Assembly (NCBI GenBank): GCA_964593155.1
Contig: CAZQHE010000003.1
Location: 1 to 64,000 of the forward strand
Direction: 5' to 3'
DNA: 64,000 bases
From: JAJRXK01 sp964593155
Lineage (GTDB): Bacteria > Krumholzibacteriota > Krumholzibacteriia > JAJRXK01
Positions 1 through 8,661 of this stretch are shown in pieces. The notes below the pieces were generated by a model. It was not told the origin of the DNA and ran no database searches. It saw only the letters and a program-made list of their open reading frames with translations. A program made the position numbers and the translations under genes. Positions within the stretch are counted from its first letter, which is position 1; each line of letters starts with the position of its first letter.

Positions 1-614
1 CGGGTCAGCGTGCGAGAAGGCCGCTTCGAGGCGCGACCGCCCAACTCCGGAATCCCGCCCACGAATACCCTGTCAAGCTCCTCGCGAACAAACCTGTGGA
101 TGCTTATTGCGGAATCACAAACGCGACGCGGCCACACGCAACCGCGACCGGGACCGCGACCACAGCCACACGCGACCGCAACCGCAACCCCAACCGCGAC
201 CACAGCCACACGCAACCGCGACCGCCACGCAACGCCGTCCACACCGCGCCGTTCCCACACGGAACGTTCCCGCGCTGCGCCGCCCCACACGAAGACCCGC
301 ACACGCCATGATTCCGACGCGGAACATCCACAGCCTTCCCGACCCACCCCGGCACCACCGCCTCCTCGCCCGCCCCGGTATCACAGCCTCCGCTGCCACC
401 CCGGCACCACCGCCTCCGAGACCCTCCACCGGCCCAACACCGACCGGCTTCGGTGATCGCGCTCCGTCCGCCGAGCGAAGGCTACGATCCTTCCACCGCG
501 GAACATCCCCAACGGAACGAACACCGGACGGCTCCCTCCGGAACCGTCCGCGTTCGTCGGTGGGGCCGCACGCAACCCCACCGGCGACTCCCGACGACGA
601 TCGTCCCGGGAGAA
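1..614. repeat. Gene-free region with degenerate GC-rich tandem repeats
   Basis: No convincing gene lies here; open frames on both strands are low-complexity Arg/Pro/Thr/His translations. Positions 117-240 are built from variants of a short ACCGC(G/A)-type unit with interspersed CCACACGC. A 21-nt segment beginning ACCGCGACCACAGCC occurs at 153-173 and again at 193-213, and GCCACACGCAACCGCGACCG occurs at 131 and again at 205. A second pair of direct repeats, beginning CCACCCCGGCACCACC, lies near 344 and 396. A stem of CGGACGG (525-531) with CCGTCCG (544-550) sits just beyond the stop codon of the minus-strand gene at 615 and could end its transcript. Confidence 0.5.
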
Positions 615-1856
615 CTAGAAGAACAGGAACACCGACAGATCCACGCGCACGTTGGTCACGGGATCGTCGTCGTCGGTCGAGGTCGGGGCGAGTTCGTCGT
701 CGAAGGACGACGCGTAGAGCGCGGTGTCGACCGGCAGTTCCAGGGCGAAGCGCAACGAGTCGACGTTCCACACCGCGCGGGGCGACACGCGCCAGCCGTA
801 CTCGATGTCGGCACCGCGTGCGAACAGGCGATCCGCGTCGCCACCGAAATCCACCGTCGAACCGGCGCCGAGGTTGGCGAAGTAACCGCCGAACACGCCG
901 AAGGAGACGTCGCGACCGGTGGTCTCGGCGTCGAGCCAGGCGGCGAAGGTCCGCAGTGGAGTTGCGGTTCCGTCGTCCTCGAGCACGTAGCCGCCGGTGA
1001 GCAACTGGTCGGCCATGTCCTCGCCCCAGGTCGCCTTGCCGCGCAAGGCGAATCCTGCGGGCTGCCAGTCGAAGTATCCCTGCACTGCGAACGACTCGAA
1101 ACGATCGTCGGCCAGGTCGGGGCGAATCCACTTCACCCAACCGCCGCCACCGAGCACGAAATGGTCGCGGCGCAGTTCGGCGAAGCCCATCACGGTCGGC
1201 AGTCCGGCCTGCTGCTGCTGCTTGCGTCCGCCGATCTCGGAGTAGGCGTCGCGCTGCTGGGCGGCGACCACGTGAAAGCGCCAGCCCTCGGGCGCGAAGG
1301 TGTACCGCGCCTGCGGCAGACGCGCGAAGGTCTGGTAGGGTGAGCCGGCCTCGGTCGCCACGGTCCGCGGCCACACCCCGGTGAACGCGGGCGACCAATC
1401 CATGCCGAACACCAGCTCGTGGCGGGTCCAGTCGAGCTTCACGAAGCCGCGGCGCATGCGGAAGGAATTCAACACGGCGTTGCTCGCGCCGAAGAAGTCG
1501 GCCTCGAGATACCCGCTCACGGTGGCGCTGCCGACATCGGGCAGGTCGCCGATCGCGAAGGTCATGCGCGAGAAGAACGGGAAGAACAGGAGATTGCTCG
1601 TGTCGTTGACGTCCTCGCCGTCCTCCACCACCTCGGGCAACGGGTAGAAGGCGTGGTCGCCCTCCCGCGCGGCGACCATCTGCCGTGTGTCGTAGTAGTA
1701 CGACGACTTGAGGAAGCCCCCGATGTCGACGGTCTGCGCCGCGGCGGGCAGCACGGTCCCGAGCAGGAGGCCCACGACCAACACGGTCAGGACGAGGTCG
1801 CCCCGGTCCGGTCGGCCGATCGATCCCTTCCTTCGATCCACGTTTCGACGAGTCAT
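615..1856 (-). CDS. Outer-membrane beta-barrel (porin-like) protein
   Basis: 413 aa. The chosen start gives a classical signal peptide (basic start, then a Leu/Val-rich core ending in AAAQ) with an AGAGG ribosome site about 9 nt upstream; the open frame extends 84 codons further but lacks any signal. The mature part begins with a short GFLKSSYYYDTR segment and alternates aromatic, charged and Gly residues as in transmembrane beta-strands (for example YFDWQPAGFALRGKATWGE). It ends in FLFF, the terminal aromatic typical of proteins assembled by the BAM machinery. Read as an outer-membrane channel or barrel of unknown substrate. It is divergent from the multiheme cytochrome operon at 2446, so a role in the same electron or solute route is possible but unproven. 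Family assignment is by general character only. Confidence 0.6.
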   Translation of the reverse strand: MTRRNVDRRKGSIGRPDRGDLVLTVLVVGLLLGTVLPAAAQTVDIGGFLKSSYYYDTRQMVAAREGDHAFYPLPEVVEDGEDVNDTSNLLFFPFFSRMTFAIGDLPDVGSATVSGYLEADFFGASNAVLNSFRMRRGFVKLDWTRHELVFGMDWSPAFTGVWPRTVATEAGSPYQTFARLPQARYTFAPEGWRFHVVAAQQRDAYSEIGGRKQQQQAGLPTVMGFAELRRDHFVLGGGGWVKWIRPDLADDRFESFAVQGYFDWQPAGFALRGKATWGEDMADQLLTGGYVLEDDGTATPLRTFAAWLDAETTGRDVSFGVFGGYFANLGAGSTVDFGGDADRLFARGADIEYGWRVSPRAVWNVDSLRFALELPVDTALYASSFDDELAPTSTDDDDPVTNVRVDLSVFLFF

Positions 1857-2445
1857 CCCGATCATCCTCTTCGAAGAGTGTCCGGCGGTGCGCGACGACG
1901 GGAACACGAGTGCCCATCGCGCCGGTCGCCCATCGCGAGCAGGGAGCGTGCTCACCGTCGTCACGTTCCGGACCAGCGAAGGACGTCGGCCGAGGGCGCG
2001 AGGCACGCTCGCCCGTCCAGCCCTCCGAATCCGGGCGTCGCGGGGTGGTCCGCGCCGGGATCGGACACGCGGAAGTCCCTCTGCGAAGATGCGATCCGGA
2101 CCCGTCATCGCGGACGCTGGTCCTGCCGCACCACACGGGATCCGACCGACGACCCGGGGTCAGTGGCCAGGGTCCGGCCGGTCCACGAGGACCGCCCCGC
2201 GGTGCGGTCCGTCCGGGACCCGGTCGTGGGCGGCGGAGGGGGGCGAAACGGGCACTCCCCGGTCGGTGTCCCGAGCCACGGAACGGCACTCAACTCATTG
2301 CCCGGCAGTTACTTGCTTATCGGAGAATATACTCATAGTCACATATTTACCGCTGTGATCGGGCCGACGCGGCGGTATCTCTCCGGACGACAACGAAAGG
2401 CTCCGCGACCACGGGGCCGTCCGCGTCCTCGGAGGAGGCCCGTCG
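1857..2445. promoter_or_regulatory. Divergent intergenic region with inverted repeat before the cytochrome operon
   Basis: 589 nt between the minus-strand barrel gene and the plus-strand cytochrome operon, with no supported gene. The part nearest the operon (about 2300-2350) is clearly more AT-rich than its surroundings. It has a TATACT hexamer at 2328-2333 without a good -35 partner, and an inverted repeat TCACA-N10-TGTGA at 2339-2358, near where transcription would start. That arrangement would suit a regulator-controlled promoter. A GGAGGAGG ribosome site precedes the ATG at 2446. The regulator is unknown: the spacing matches neither the CRP nor the Rex consensus. Confidence 0.35.
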
Positions 2446-3933
2446 ATGCGACCGCATCCCAGTCTGGTACTCGCGCTCGTCCTCGTGACCGTCGTCGGGC
2501 TCGCCGTCGCGCTCGTCGAATTGCAGAAGCCGCGCGCCCCGGAGCTCGACGACCCCTGGTCGCAGATGCCCGAGGTCGCCGCACACGTCGACCACTCCAC
2601 CTTCTTCGACACCGACTTCGCCAGCGGTCCCCAGGTCACGCAGGCCTGCATGGAGTGTCACGCCGACGCCGCGCGGGACTTCCTGCACACCGCGCACTGG
2701 ACCTGGGCGGGCGATCACGTGCAGACGGCCGACGGCCCGCAGGAGATCGGCAAGAAGAATCTCCTGAACAACTTCTGCATCTCGATCGAGAGCAACTGGC
2801 CGCGCTGCACGAGCTGCCACGCCGGCTACGGCTGGGACGACGCCGACTTCGACTTCGCCGACGCCACGAAGATCGACTGCCTGATCTGCCACGATCGCAG
2901 CGGTCAGTACCAGAAGGACCCGACGGGCGCCGGACATCCGGCCGAACACGTCGACCTGCTCGAGGCTGCGCGTAGCGTCGGCCGGCCCACCCGCGCGAAC
3001 TGCGGCACCTGCCACTTCAACGGCGGCGGGGGCAACGCGGTCAAGCACGGCGACCTCGACGGCAGCATGATGTTCCCCACCGCGGCCATCGACGTGCACA
3101 TGGGCCGCCACGACCTGCAGTGCGTCGACTGCCACCGCACCGAGGACCACGACATCCCCGGGCGCAGCATGAGCGTGAGCGTGAGCAACACCAAACGCAT
3201 CGCCTGCACCGACTGCCACGCCGCGGCCCCCCACCGCGACGACCGCCTGAACTCCCACGTCGAGGCCGTCGCCTGCCAGACCTGCCACATCCCCCGGATG
3301 GCCCCGCGCGTGGCCACCAAGATGCAGTGGGACTGGTCGACGGCCGGCGAGGACCGCCCCGATCCCGATCCCCACGAGTACATGAAGACCAAGGGCAGCT
3401 TCGTCTACGACACCGACGTCGCGCCGGACTACGCCTGGTACAACGGGACGAGCGACCGCTACCTCAAGGGCGATCCCATCGACGCCGGCGGGATCACTTC
3501 CATGAACCGTCCGCACGGCGACGCCGGTGATCCGCGTGCGAAGATCTGGCCCTTCAAGATCCACCGCGGCCAGCAGCCCTACGATGCCGAACTCGGCCAC
3601 TTCGTGAACCCCAAGACCTACGGCGAGGGCGGTTACTGGGAGACCTTCGACTGGGACCAGGCCCTGCGCCTGGGCGCCGAGGCCAGCGGCCTGGAGTACA
3701 GCGGCTCGTACGGCTTCGCCCGCACCGAGATGTACTGGCCGCTTTCGCACATGGTGGTTCCCGCCGACGAGTCCCTGCAGTGCGCCGACTGCCACGGCGA
3801 CGACGGCCGCATGGACTGGCCCGCCCTGGGCTACGACGGCGATCCCGCCGAACGCGGCGGCCGCCGGCGCGCCGGCATCACCCGCACCGCGTCCAGCACC
3901 ACCACGACGGATCACCAGGGAGGCACGCGATGA
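2446..3933 (+). CDS. otr: Octaheme tetrathionate-reductase-family cytochrome c (Otr-like)
   Basis: 495 aa. Exactly eight CxxCH haem sites are visible: CMECH (68-72), CTSCH (121-125), CLICH, CGTCH, CVDCH, CTDCH, CQTCH and CADCH. The block GKKNLLNNFCISIESN before the second haem and HAGYGW after it match the octaheme Otr family, in which Shewanella Otr reduces tetrathionate, nitrite and hydroxylamine in vitro. The N-terminus has a single hydrophobic helix (about 8-25), so it is exported and perhaps tethered in the periplasm. The start is set by a GGAGGAGG site. The stop overlaps the next ATG (ATGA), so translation is probably coupled. First gene of a six-gene operon with a seven-haem cytochrome, cytochrome b and thiosulfate-type transporters. 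The natural substrate is inferred (tetrathionate/thiosulfate or another oxyanion), not shown. Confidence 0.88.
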   Translation: MRPHPSLVLALVLVTVVGLAVALVELQKPRAPELDDPWSQMPEVAAHVDHSTFFDTDFASGPQVTQACMECHADAARDFLHTAHWTWAGDHVQTADGPQEIGKKNLLNNFCISIESNWPRCTSCHAGYGWDDADFDFADATKIDCLICHDRSGQYQKDPTGAGHPAEHVDLLEAARSVGRPTRANCGTCHFNGGGGNAVKHGDLDGSMMFPTAAIDVHMGRHDLQCVDCHRTEDHDIPGRSMSVSVSNTKRIACTDCHAAAPHRDDRLNSHVEAVACQTCHIPRMAPRVATKMQWDWSTAGEDRPDPDPHEYMKTKGSFVYDTDVAPDYAWYNGTSDRYLKGDPIDAGGITSMNRPHGDAGDPRAKIWPFKIHRGQQPYDAELGHFVNPKTYGEGGYWETFDWDQALRLGAEASGLEYSGSYGFARTEMYWPLSHMVVPADESLQCADCHGDDGRMDWPALGYDGDPAERGGRRRAGITRTASSTTTTDHQGGTR

Positions 3934-6104
3934 AGTCGCTCGTGTCGTTCGTGCTCGTCGTCACCGCAGCGAGCGTCGCAGTGGCCAGCATCGCCACGGG
4001 CAGCGCCCCGGCAGCGAGCGCCACCGCGGCCAGCGCCACCGCGACGGCCGTCCAGTCGCCCGACGTCGCCGCGACCGCCTCGACCGAGAACCCCGCCCCA
4101 CCGTCCCTCCACCCCGGCCTCCACCCCGACGTCGTCCTCCGCGACCACGACCGCACACCGGTGATCGTTTCCGGCAACCCCGTCTCGCCCATGCAGAGCT
4201 GCAACCGCTGCCACGACACCGCGTGGATCGAAGAGCACAACGCCCACGCCTGGCTCGGCCTCGACGAGGCCGGCAGCGCGCGCAGCGGTCGTCCGTTCGA
4301 CAGCGGCACCGGGCCGATCAACCGCTGGGATCCGATCGTCTACGACCGCGTGGACTTCGACGACGACTTCACGATCGGCATCGCCGACTGGCTGCGCCGC
4401 CACGGCGCACGCCACGTGGGCGGCGGCTTCGCCACGGTCGACACCGAGGGCCGTTCACTGCTCGAGCTCGAAGCCGGCGACGAGCCTGGCGCCTTCACCC
4501 ACGCCCGCACCGACGACGGCGCGATCAGCACCTGGAACTGGAACGAGAGCGGCGTGGCCGAGCTGAACTGCTTCCTGTGCCACGGCGACGATCCGGCGAA
4601 CGAAGCGCGCATCGCCGAGCTGAGCACCGGCCGCTTCGGTACCGCCGCCACCGCGACGCTCGCGAACACCGGACTCGTCGAGCGCGACGGCGAGGCCTGG
4701 GAGTGGGTCGACGCCCTCTTCGTCGAGAAGGGTGCCGTGAGCGCCGCGACCCTCGGCCTGCAGAGCGCCAGCGCGGAGAACTGCGGCCAGTGCCACGGCA
4801 CGGTCGTGACCTCGGCCGCCGATCCTTTCTTCGTGGCCCCCGATCCGCAGCGTCGTCAGACCGAGACCACCGGCGCGATCTTCGCGCCCGGGCGGATCGC
4901 GCGCAGCGGCATGAACGTCGCCGGACGCGACACCCTGGCCCGCGCCTGGGACGTACACGCCGAACGCCTGGTCGACTGCACCGACTGCCACGCCTCGACC
5001 AACAACCCGGGCGCCTACGCAGAGGCCAACGCCGACCGCCCCGACCACCTGCGCTTCGACGCCCGCCGGCTCGACGTGAAGGAGTACCTGAAGCGCCCGA
5101 GCCACGACCTGGCCAAGGGACGCAGCGCGCAGGGCACCATGCGCGACCACCTCGATGGAAGCATCCGCACCTGTTCCGACTGCCACGACGCGTCGACCGC
5201 GCACGACTGGCTGCCCTACCGCGACCGTCACTTCGCTGCGCTCGAGTGCGCCGCCTGCCACGTGCCTCGCAGCATGGGGCCGGCGCGGCAGACCACCGAC
5301 TGGACCGTGCTCACCGCCGACGGCGAACCCCGCGTGCTGCACCGCGGCGCGCACGGCGATCCGCAGTCGGCGTCGACCCTGCTCGAGGGCTTCCGCCCCG
5401 TGCTGCTGCCGCGCACCGGCCCCGACGGCGAGCGCCGGCTGGCACCCCACAACCTGGTGAGCACCTGGTACTGGTACGACACCACGCACGAGCGACCCGT
5501 GACCCGCGAGGAACTCCACGCCGCGTGGTTCGACGGCGAGGACATCCATCCCGAGATCCGCCGTGTCCTCGACGCCACCGGCAACGGAACGATCGAGCCG
5601 ATCGAACTCGGACTGCTCCACGATCACCAGATCGAGGCCGTCGCCACACGGCTGCGCGACGTCGGCGTGGTCGATCCCGAGATCCGTGCCGAGACCCAGG
5701 CCTACCGCGTGTCGCACGGCGTGGCCGGGCGTGGCGGCGCCACCCGCGACTGCTCGACCTGCCACGGCGAGACCTCGCGCGTGGGCGAGGACTTCGTCCT
5801 GGCCGACTTCGCGCCGGGAGGCGTGCTCCCCACGCTCGTCGGCGACGGCGGCGTCGAAATGCCCGGCGAGGTCCACACCACCAACTGCGGTCACGTCGTG
5901 GTGACCCCCGACCCCGACATCGCCGGTCTCTACCTGCTCGGTTTTTCGCGCGCGCCGTGGGTCGATCGCATCGGCGTGCTCGCCGTGTTGATGGTGATCG
6001 CCGGCGTGGTCCTGCACGGCGGTCTGCGCGTGGTCCTGTGGGCGGCGCGGCGACAGCGCGCCACGACCCCCGAACTCGAACCCCGGACGGAGGCGGCCCG
6101 ATGA
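3930..6104 (+). CDS. Membrane-anchored seven-haem cytochrome c
   Basis: 724 aa. A signal peptide (1-20) is followed by a low-complexity Ala/Thr/Ser linker, then seven CxxCH sites: CNRCH (91-95), CFLCH, CGQCH, CTDCH, CSDCH, CAACH and CSTCH. A single C-terminal hydrophobic segment (near IGVLAVLMVIAGVVLHG), followed by Arg-rich residues, would anchor it in the inner membrane with the haem domain in the periplasm. The ATG lies inside the stop of the octaheme gene, and its own stop overlaps the cytochrome b start. By position it is the likely electron carrier between the quinol-oxidising cytochrome b and the octaheme enzyme (inference). An EF-hand-like stretch near DATGNGTIEPIE suggests a bound Ca2+. 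I do not recognise a named family. Confidence 0.8.
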   Translation: MKSLVSFVLVVTAASVAVASIATGSAPAASATAASATATAVQSPDVAATASTENPAPPSLHPGLHPDVVLRDHDRTPVIVSGNPVSPMQSCNRCHDTAWIEEHNAHAWLGLDEAGSARSGRPFDSGTGPINRWDPIVYDRVDFDDDFTIGIADWLRRHGARHVGGGFATVDTEGRSLLELEAGDEPGAFTHARTDDGAISTWNWNESGVAELNCFLCHGDDPANEARIAELSTGRFGTAATATLANTGLVERDGEAWEWVDALFVEKGAVSAATLGLQSASAENCGQCHGTVVTSAADPFFVAPDPQRRQTETTGAIFAPGRIARSGMNVAGRDTLARAWDVHAERLVDCTDCHASTNNPGAYAEANADRPDHLRFDARRLDVKEYLKRPSHDLAKGRSAQGTMRDHLDGSIRTCSDCHDASTAHDWLPYRDRHFAALECAACHVPRSMGPARQTTDWTVLTADGEPRVLHRGAHGDPQSASTLLEGFRPVLLPRTGPDGERRLAPHNLVSTWYWYDTTHERPVTREELHAAWFDGEDIHPEIRRVLDATGNGTIEPIELGLLHDHQIEAVATRLRDVGVVDPEIRAETQAYRVSHGVAGRGGATRDCSTCHGETSRVGEDFVLADFAPGGVLPTLVGDGGVEMPGEVHTTNCGHVVVTPDPDIAGLYLLGFSRAPWVDRIGVLAVLMVIAGVVLHGGLRVVLWAARRQRATTPELEPRTEAAR

Positions 6105-6766
6105 GCGCGAACCCGACCGACGGCATCCGCCGCATTCCTCTGTACACCTTCCACGAGCGCGCCTGGCACTGGGTGCAGGCCGTGACCATCCTCGCCCTGC
6201 TCGTGACCGGCGCCGAGATCCACGCGCCCGAGTCGGTGGCGATCTTCGGATTCCGGACGGCCGTACTCGTCCACAACGCCTTCGCGGTGCTACTGCTGCT
6301 GAACGCCGCCATGGGCCTGTTCTACTTCGTCACCAGCGGCATGATCCGGCAGTTCGGTCCGAAGCCGCGGGACTTCGTGACCATGTCGCTCGCGCAGGTG
6401 CGGTTCTACGCCCACGGGATCTTCCGCGGCGAGCCGCACCCCATGCAGCACGACGCCGAGCACAAGCTCAACCCACTGCAGCAGGTGACCTACCTCGTGA
6501 TCCTGAACGTGCTGCTGCCGCTGCAGGTGATCACCGGCGTGCTGATCTGGAGCGCGTCGCGCTGGCCGGAGCTGGTGGCCTCGATCGGTGGACTGGGCTG
6601 GCTGGTGCCGATCCACGCGCTGTGCGCCTGGATGTTCCTCGCCTTCACGATCATGCATCTCTACCTGACGACGACCGGCGAGACGCCCACGGCGAACCTC
6701 GAGGCCATGGTCCACGGCGACCTGAAGACCCGTCACGACACGACCACCGAGGAGGCGGCCCGATGA
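6101..6766 (+). CDS. Cytochrome b561/b6-type membrane subunit
   Basis: 221 aa with four or five hydrophobic segments. Histidines in membrane context (FHERAWHWVQ near the N-terminus, VLVHN, PIHALCAWM and TIMHLYLTTTGE) are those expected to ligate two b haems in HydC/FdnI-like cytochromes. Such subunits pass electrons between the quinone pool and periplasmic partners. The gene starts inside the stop of the seven-haem cytochrome and ends overlapping the next ATG, so stoichiometric synthesis is likely. Context makes it the quinol dehydrogenase module for the cytochrome chain (inference). Confidence 0.82.
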   Translation: MSANPTDGIRRIPLYTFHERAWHWVQAVTILALLVTGAEIHAPESVAIFGFRTAVLVHNAFAVLLLLNAAMGLFYFVTSGMIRQFGPKPRDFVTMSLAQVRFYAHGIFRGEPHPMQHDAEHKLNPLQQVTYLVILNVLLPLQVITGVLIWSASRWPELVASIGGLGWLVPIHALCAWMFLAFTIMHLYLTTTGETPTANLEAMVHGDLKTRHDTTTEEAAR

Positions 6767-7284
6767 CGACACTGCCGCGTGCTTCCTGGAATCCCTACGT
6801 GGCCGGCTTCGCGCTCGGCCTGGTACTGACCGCGTCCTTCGTGATCGCAGGGCACGGTCTCGGGGCGTCGGGCGCGGTGGGCCGCGTCGTGGCGGCCGGT
6901 GTCGACGCCGTCGCCCCCGCGCAGGTCGACACGAACCCCTACCTGGCCCCGATGGCCGGCGGCGACACGAATCCCTTCGACCACTGGATCACGTGGATGG
7001 TCCTCGGCGCGATCGCCGGCGGCCTGGTGTCGGGCCTGACGGCCGGACGCATGAAGGTCGAGACCTTCCGCGGCGCGCGCATCACGCCGCAGCAGCGGTG
7101 GATGTTCGCGCTGATCGGCGGAACCATCATGGGCTTCGGCGCGCGGCTCGCGCGCGGCTGCACCAGCGGTCAGGCCCTCAGCGGCGGAGCCATGCTCTCG
7201 GTCGGAAGCTGGGCCTTCATGTTCAGCGTGTTCATCGGCGGCTATGCCCTGGCGTACTTCGTGCGCCGGCTCTGGAACGACTAG
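6763..7284 (+). CDS. YeeE/YedE family half-transporter, first subunit
   Basis: 173 aa with about four hydrophobic segments. The motif GARLARGCTSGQALSGG is the signature Cys-containing repeat of YeeE/YedE (TsuA) proteins, where the cysteine relays thiosulfate or another sulfur compound across the inner membrane. Full-length TsuA is about 350 aa; this protein is half that and is followed 9 nt later by a second half, so the pair probably forms one transporter, as in two-subunit PmpA/PmpB-type systems. Its start overlaps the cytochrome b stop. The substrate is not fixed by sequence: thiosulfate is the best guess given the cytochrome and rhodanese neighbours. Confidence 0.82.
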   Translation: MTTLPRASWNPYVAGFALGLVLTASFVIAGHGLGASGAVGRVVAAGVDAVAPAQVDTNPYLAPMAGGDTNPFDHWITWMVLGAIAGGLVSGLTAGRMKVETFRGARITPQQRWMFALIGGTIMGFGARLARGCTSGQALSGGAMLSVGSWAFMFSVFIGGYALAYFVRRLWND

Positions 7285-7293
7285 GAGACGACC

Positions 7294-7920
7294 ATGGGTC
7301 CCTTCGCACTCGACGGCATCACTTCGGTCCTGGTCCACCTGGCCATTGGATTCGGCTTCGGCTTCGTGCTCGAACGAGCCGGCTTCGGCGACTCGCGGCG
7401 GCTGGCCGCGCAGTTCTACCTGCGCGACATGACCGTGCTGAAGGTCATGTTCACCGCCATCGTCACCGCCATGGTGCTGGTTCACTTCGCGTGGGCGGTC
7501 GGCTGGGTCGACCTGTCGCGCGTGTTCGTCAATCCCACCTACCTCGCCTCGGGCGTGCTCGGTGGACTGATCATGGGCGTGGGCTTCATCGTCGGCGGCT
7601 ACTGCCCCGGGACGGGTCTGGTCGCCGCGGCCACGCTGAAGCTCGACGGCGTGTTCTTCGTCCTGGGCGTCACCCTCGGGGTGTTCGTGTTCGGTGAAGT
7701 CGTGCCGTACTTCTGGGACTTCTTCCAGAACGCCGGTGCCATGGGTCGCTTCACCCTGGCCGACTGGCTGGGGATCCCCACCGTGCTCGTGACCTTCCTG
7801 GTGGCCTGCATGGCGGTGTTCATGTTCTGGGGCGCCGAACGGCTCGAGGCCGTGTTCGGCGGGAAGCCGCGCGAGGAACCCGCGGAGGCTCCGGACGTCA
7901 CCACGGAGGTCGCGCGATGA
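7294..7920 (+). CDS. YeeE/YedE family half-transporter, second subunit
   Basis: 208 aa with five or so membrane segments. The motif GGYCPGTGLVAAATLKLDG is the conserved second Cys repeat of the YeeE/YedE family. It complements the CTSG-containing first subunit immediately upstream, so together they carry both cysteine relay sites of a full TsuA-type permease. The C-terminus is a short charged cytoplasmic-type tail. The stop overlaps the ATG of the rhodanese-like gene (ATGA), tying this transporter to that protein. An AGGAGACGACC stretch just upstream gives the ribosome site. Confidence 0.82.
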   Translation: MGPFALDGITSVLVHLAIGFGFGFVLERAGFGDSRRLAAQFYLRDMTVLKVMFTAIVTAMVLVHFAWAVGWVDLSRVFVNPTYLASGVLGGLIMGVGFIVGGYCPGTGLVAAATLKLDGVFFVLGVTLGVFVFGEVVPYFWDFFQNAGAMGRFTLADWLGIPTVLVTFLVACMAVFMFWGAERLEAVFGGKPREEPAEAPDVTTEVAR

Positions 7921-8600
7921 GAGCACCCTGGAAGCTCCTGGCGGCGGCGGCGCTGATCGGTACGACCATGGTCATGACCCTGGTCGGCGACCCCACCCTC
8001 GACGACCGGCTCGCCTGGCAGCACGACCAGCTCGAGGAGACCCTCGTGTCGCGTAGCGTGCACGTGCACCCCGGCGAGCTGCTCGAGCTGATGCACGACG
8101 ACCTGGTGCGTCTGCGCATCGTCGACGTACGTGACGAGTCCGACTTCAACCTGTTCCACCTCGCCGATGCGGAACGCGTGGACTGCAACGCCCTGCAGTC
8201 GACCTGGGGCCACGACCTGGTCGACGACGCGATCGTGGTGATCACCGGCAACGACGAGGCCCGCGCCGAGTCCGCCTGGCGCATGGTGCGCGCGCGCGGA
8301 GTCCGCAACGTCTACGTGCTGGCCGGCGGACTGAACCGCTGGGTGGAACTGTTCAGCGAACACGAGCCGCAGCCCCACGAACCCGCGGCCACCGTGGCGA
8401 GTGCGGCCGCCGCGTTGCTGTTGCCCGTGCAGACCGAGAGCTGCCTGTCCGAGGAACCCTTCACGTGGGGTCTGCCGGCCGCACTGGGCGATCGCCATCC
8501 CGCGTCGTTGCCCGACGCTCACCATCTCGAGCACATCGACTACCAGGAGAAGGTGAAGCGCACGGTGAAGGCGCCGAAGCTGAGCGGCGGCTGCGGTTGA
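7917..8600 (+). CDS. Exported rhodanese-like protein lacking the catalytic cysteine
   Basis: 227 aa. An N-terminal hydrophobic segment (about 6-23) implies export or membrane anchoring. Residues about 48-148 form a rhodanese fold: RIVDVRDESDFNLFHLADA, then VVIT, then NVYVLAGGLNRW. Where active rhodaneses have a Cys-started loop (VVYCxxGxR), this protein reads VVITGNDEAR, so Thr110 replaces the persulfide-carrying Cys. The remaining cysteines are C90, one in the linker after the rhodanese domain and one at the extreme C-terminus (SGGCG). Role may therefore be binding or delivery of a sulfur compound to the adjacent YeeE transporter rather than sulfur transfer by the usual mechanism (inference). 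Last gene of the coupled operon. Confidence 0.7.
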   Translation: MRAPWKLLAAAALIGTTMVMTLVGDPTLDDRLAWQHDQLEETLVSRSVHVHPGELLELMHDDLVRLRIVDVRDESDFNLFHLADAERVDCNALQSTWGHDLVDDAIVVITGNDEARAESAWRMVRARGVRNVYVLAGGLNRWVELFSEHEPQPHEPAATVASAAAALLLPVQTESCLSEEPFTWGLPAALGDRHPASLPDAHHLEHIDYQEKVKRTVKAPKLSGGCG

Positions 8601-8661
8601 CACACCGCCGGCGGCGGGCTTCTCTCGTCGGAGACCGCACCCGATCCGGGAGCCACCGCCG

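Noticed and set aside
117..417. CRISPR-like array in the repeat tract
   Set aside because: Repeats are imperfect, irregularly spaced and have no unique spacers; no cas gene nearby.
2339..2358. CRP or Rex site before the cytochrome operon
   Set aside because: Half-sites match but the spacing is 10, not the required 6; kept only as an unassigned inverted repeat.
4223..6100. Long plus-strand open frame overlapping the seven-haem cytochrome in another phase
   Set aside because: Arg/Pro-rich shadow; only its last third, from 6101, is the real cytochrome b in that frame.
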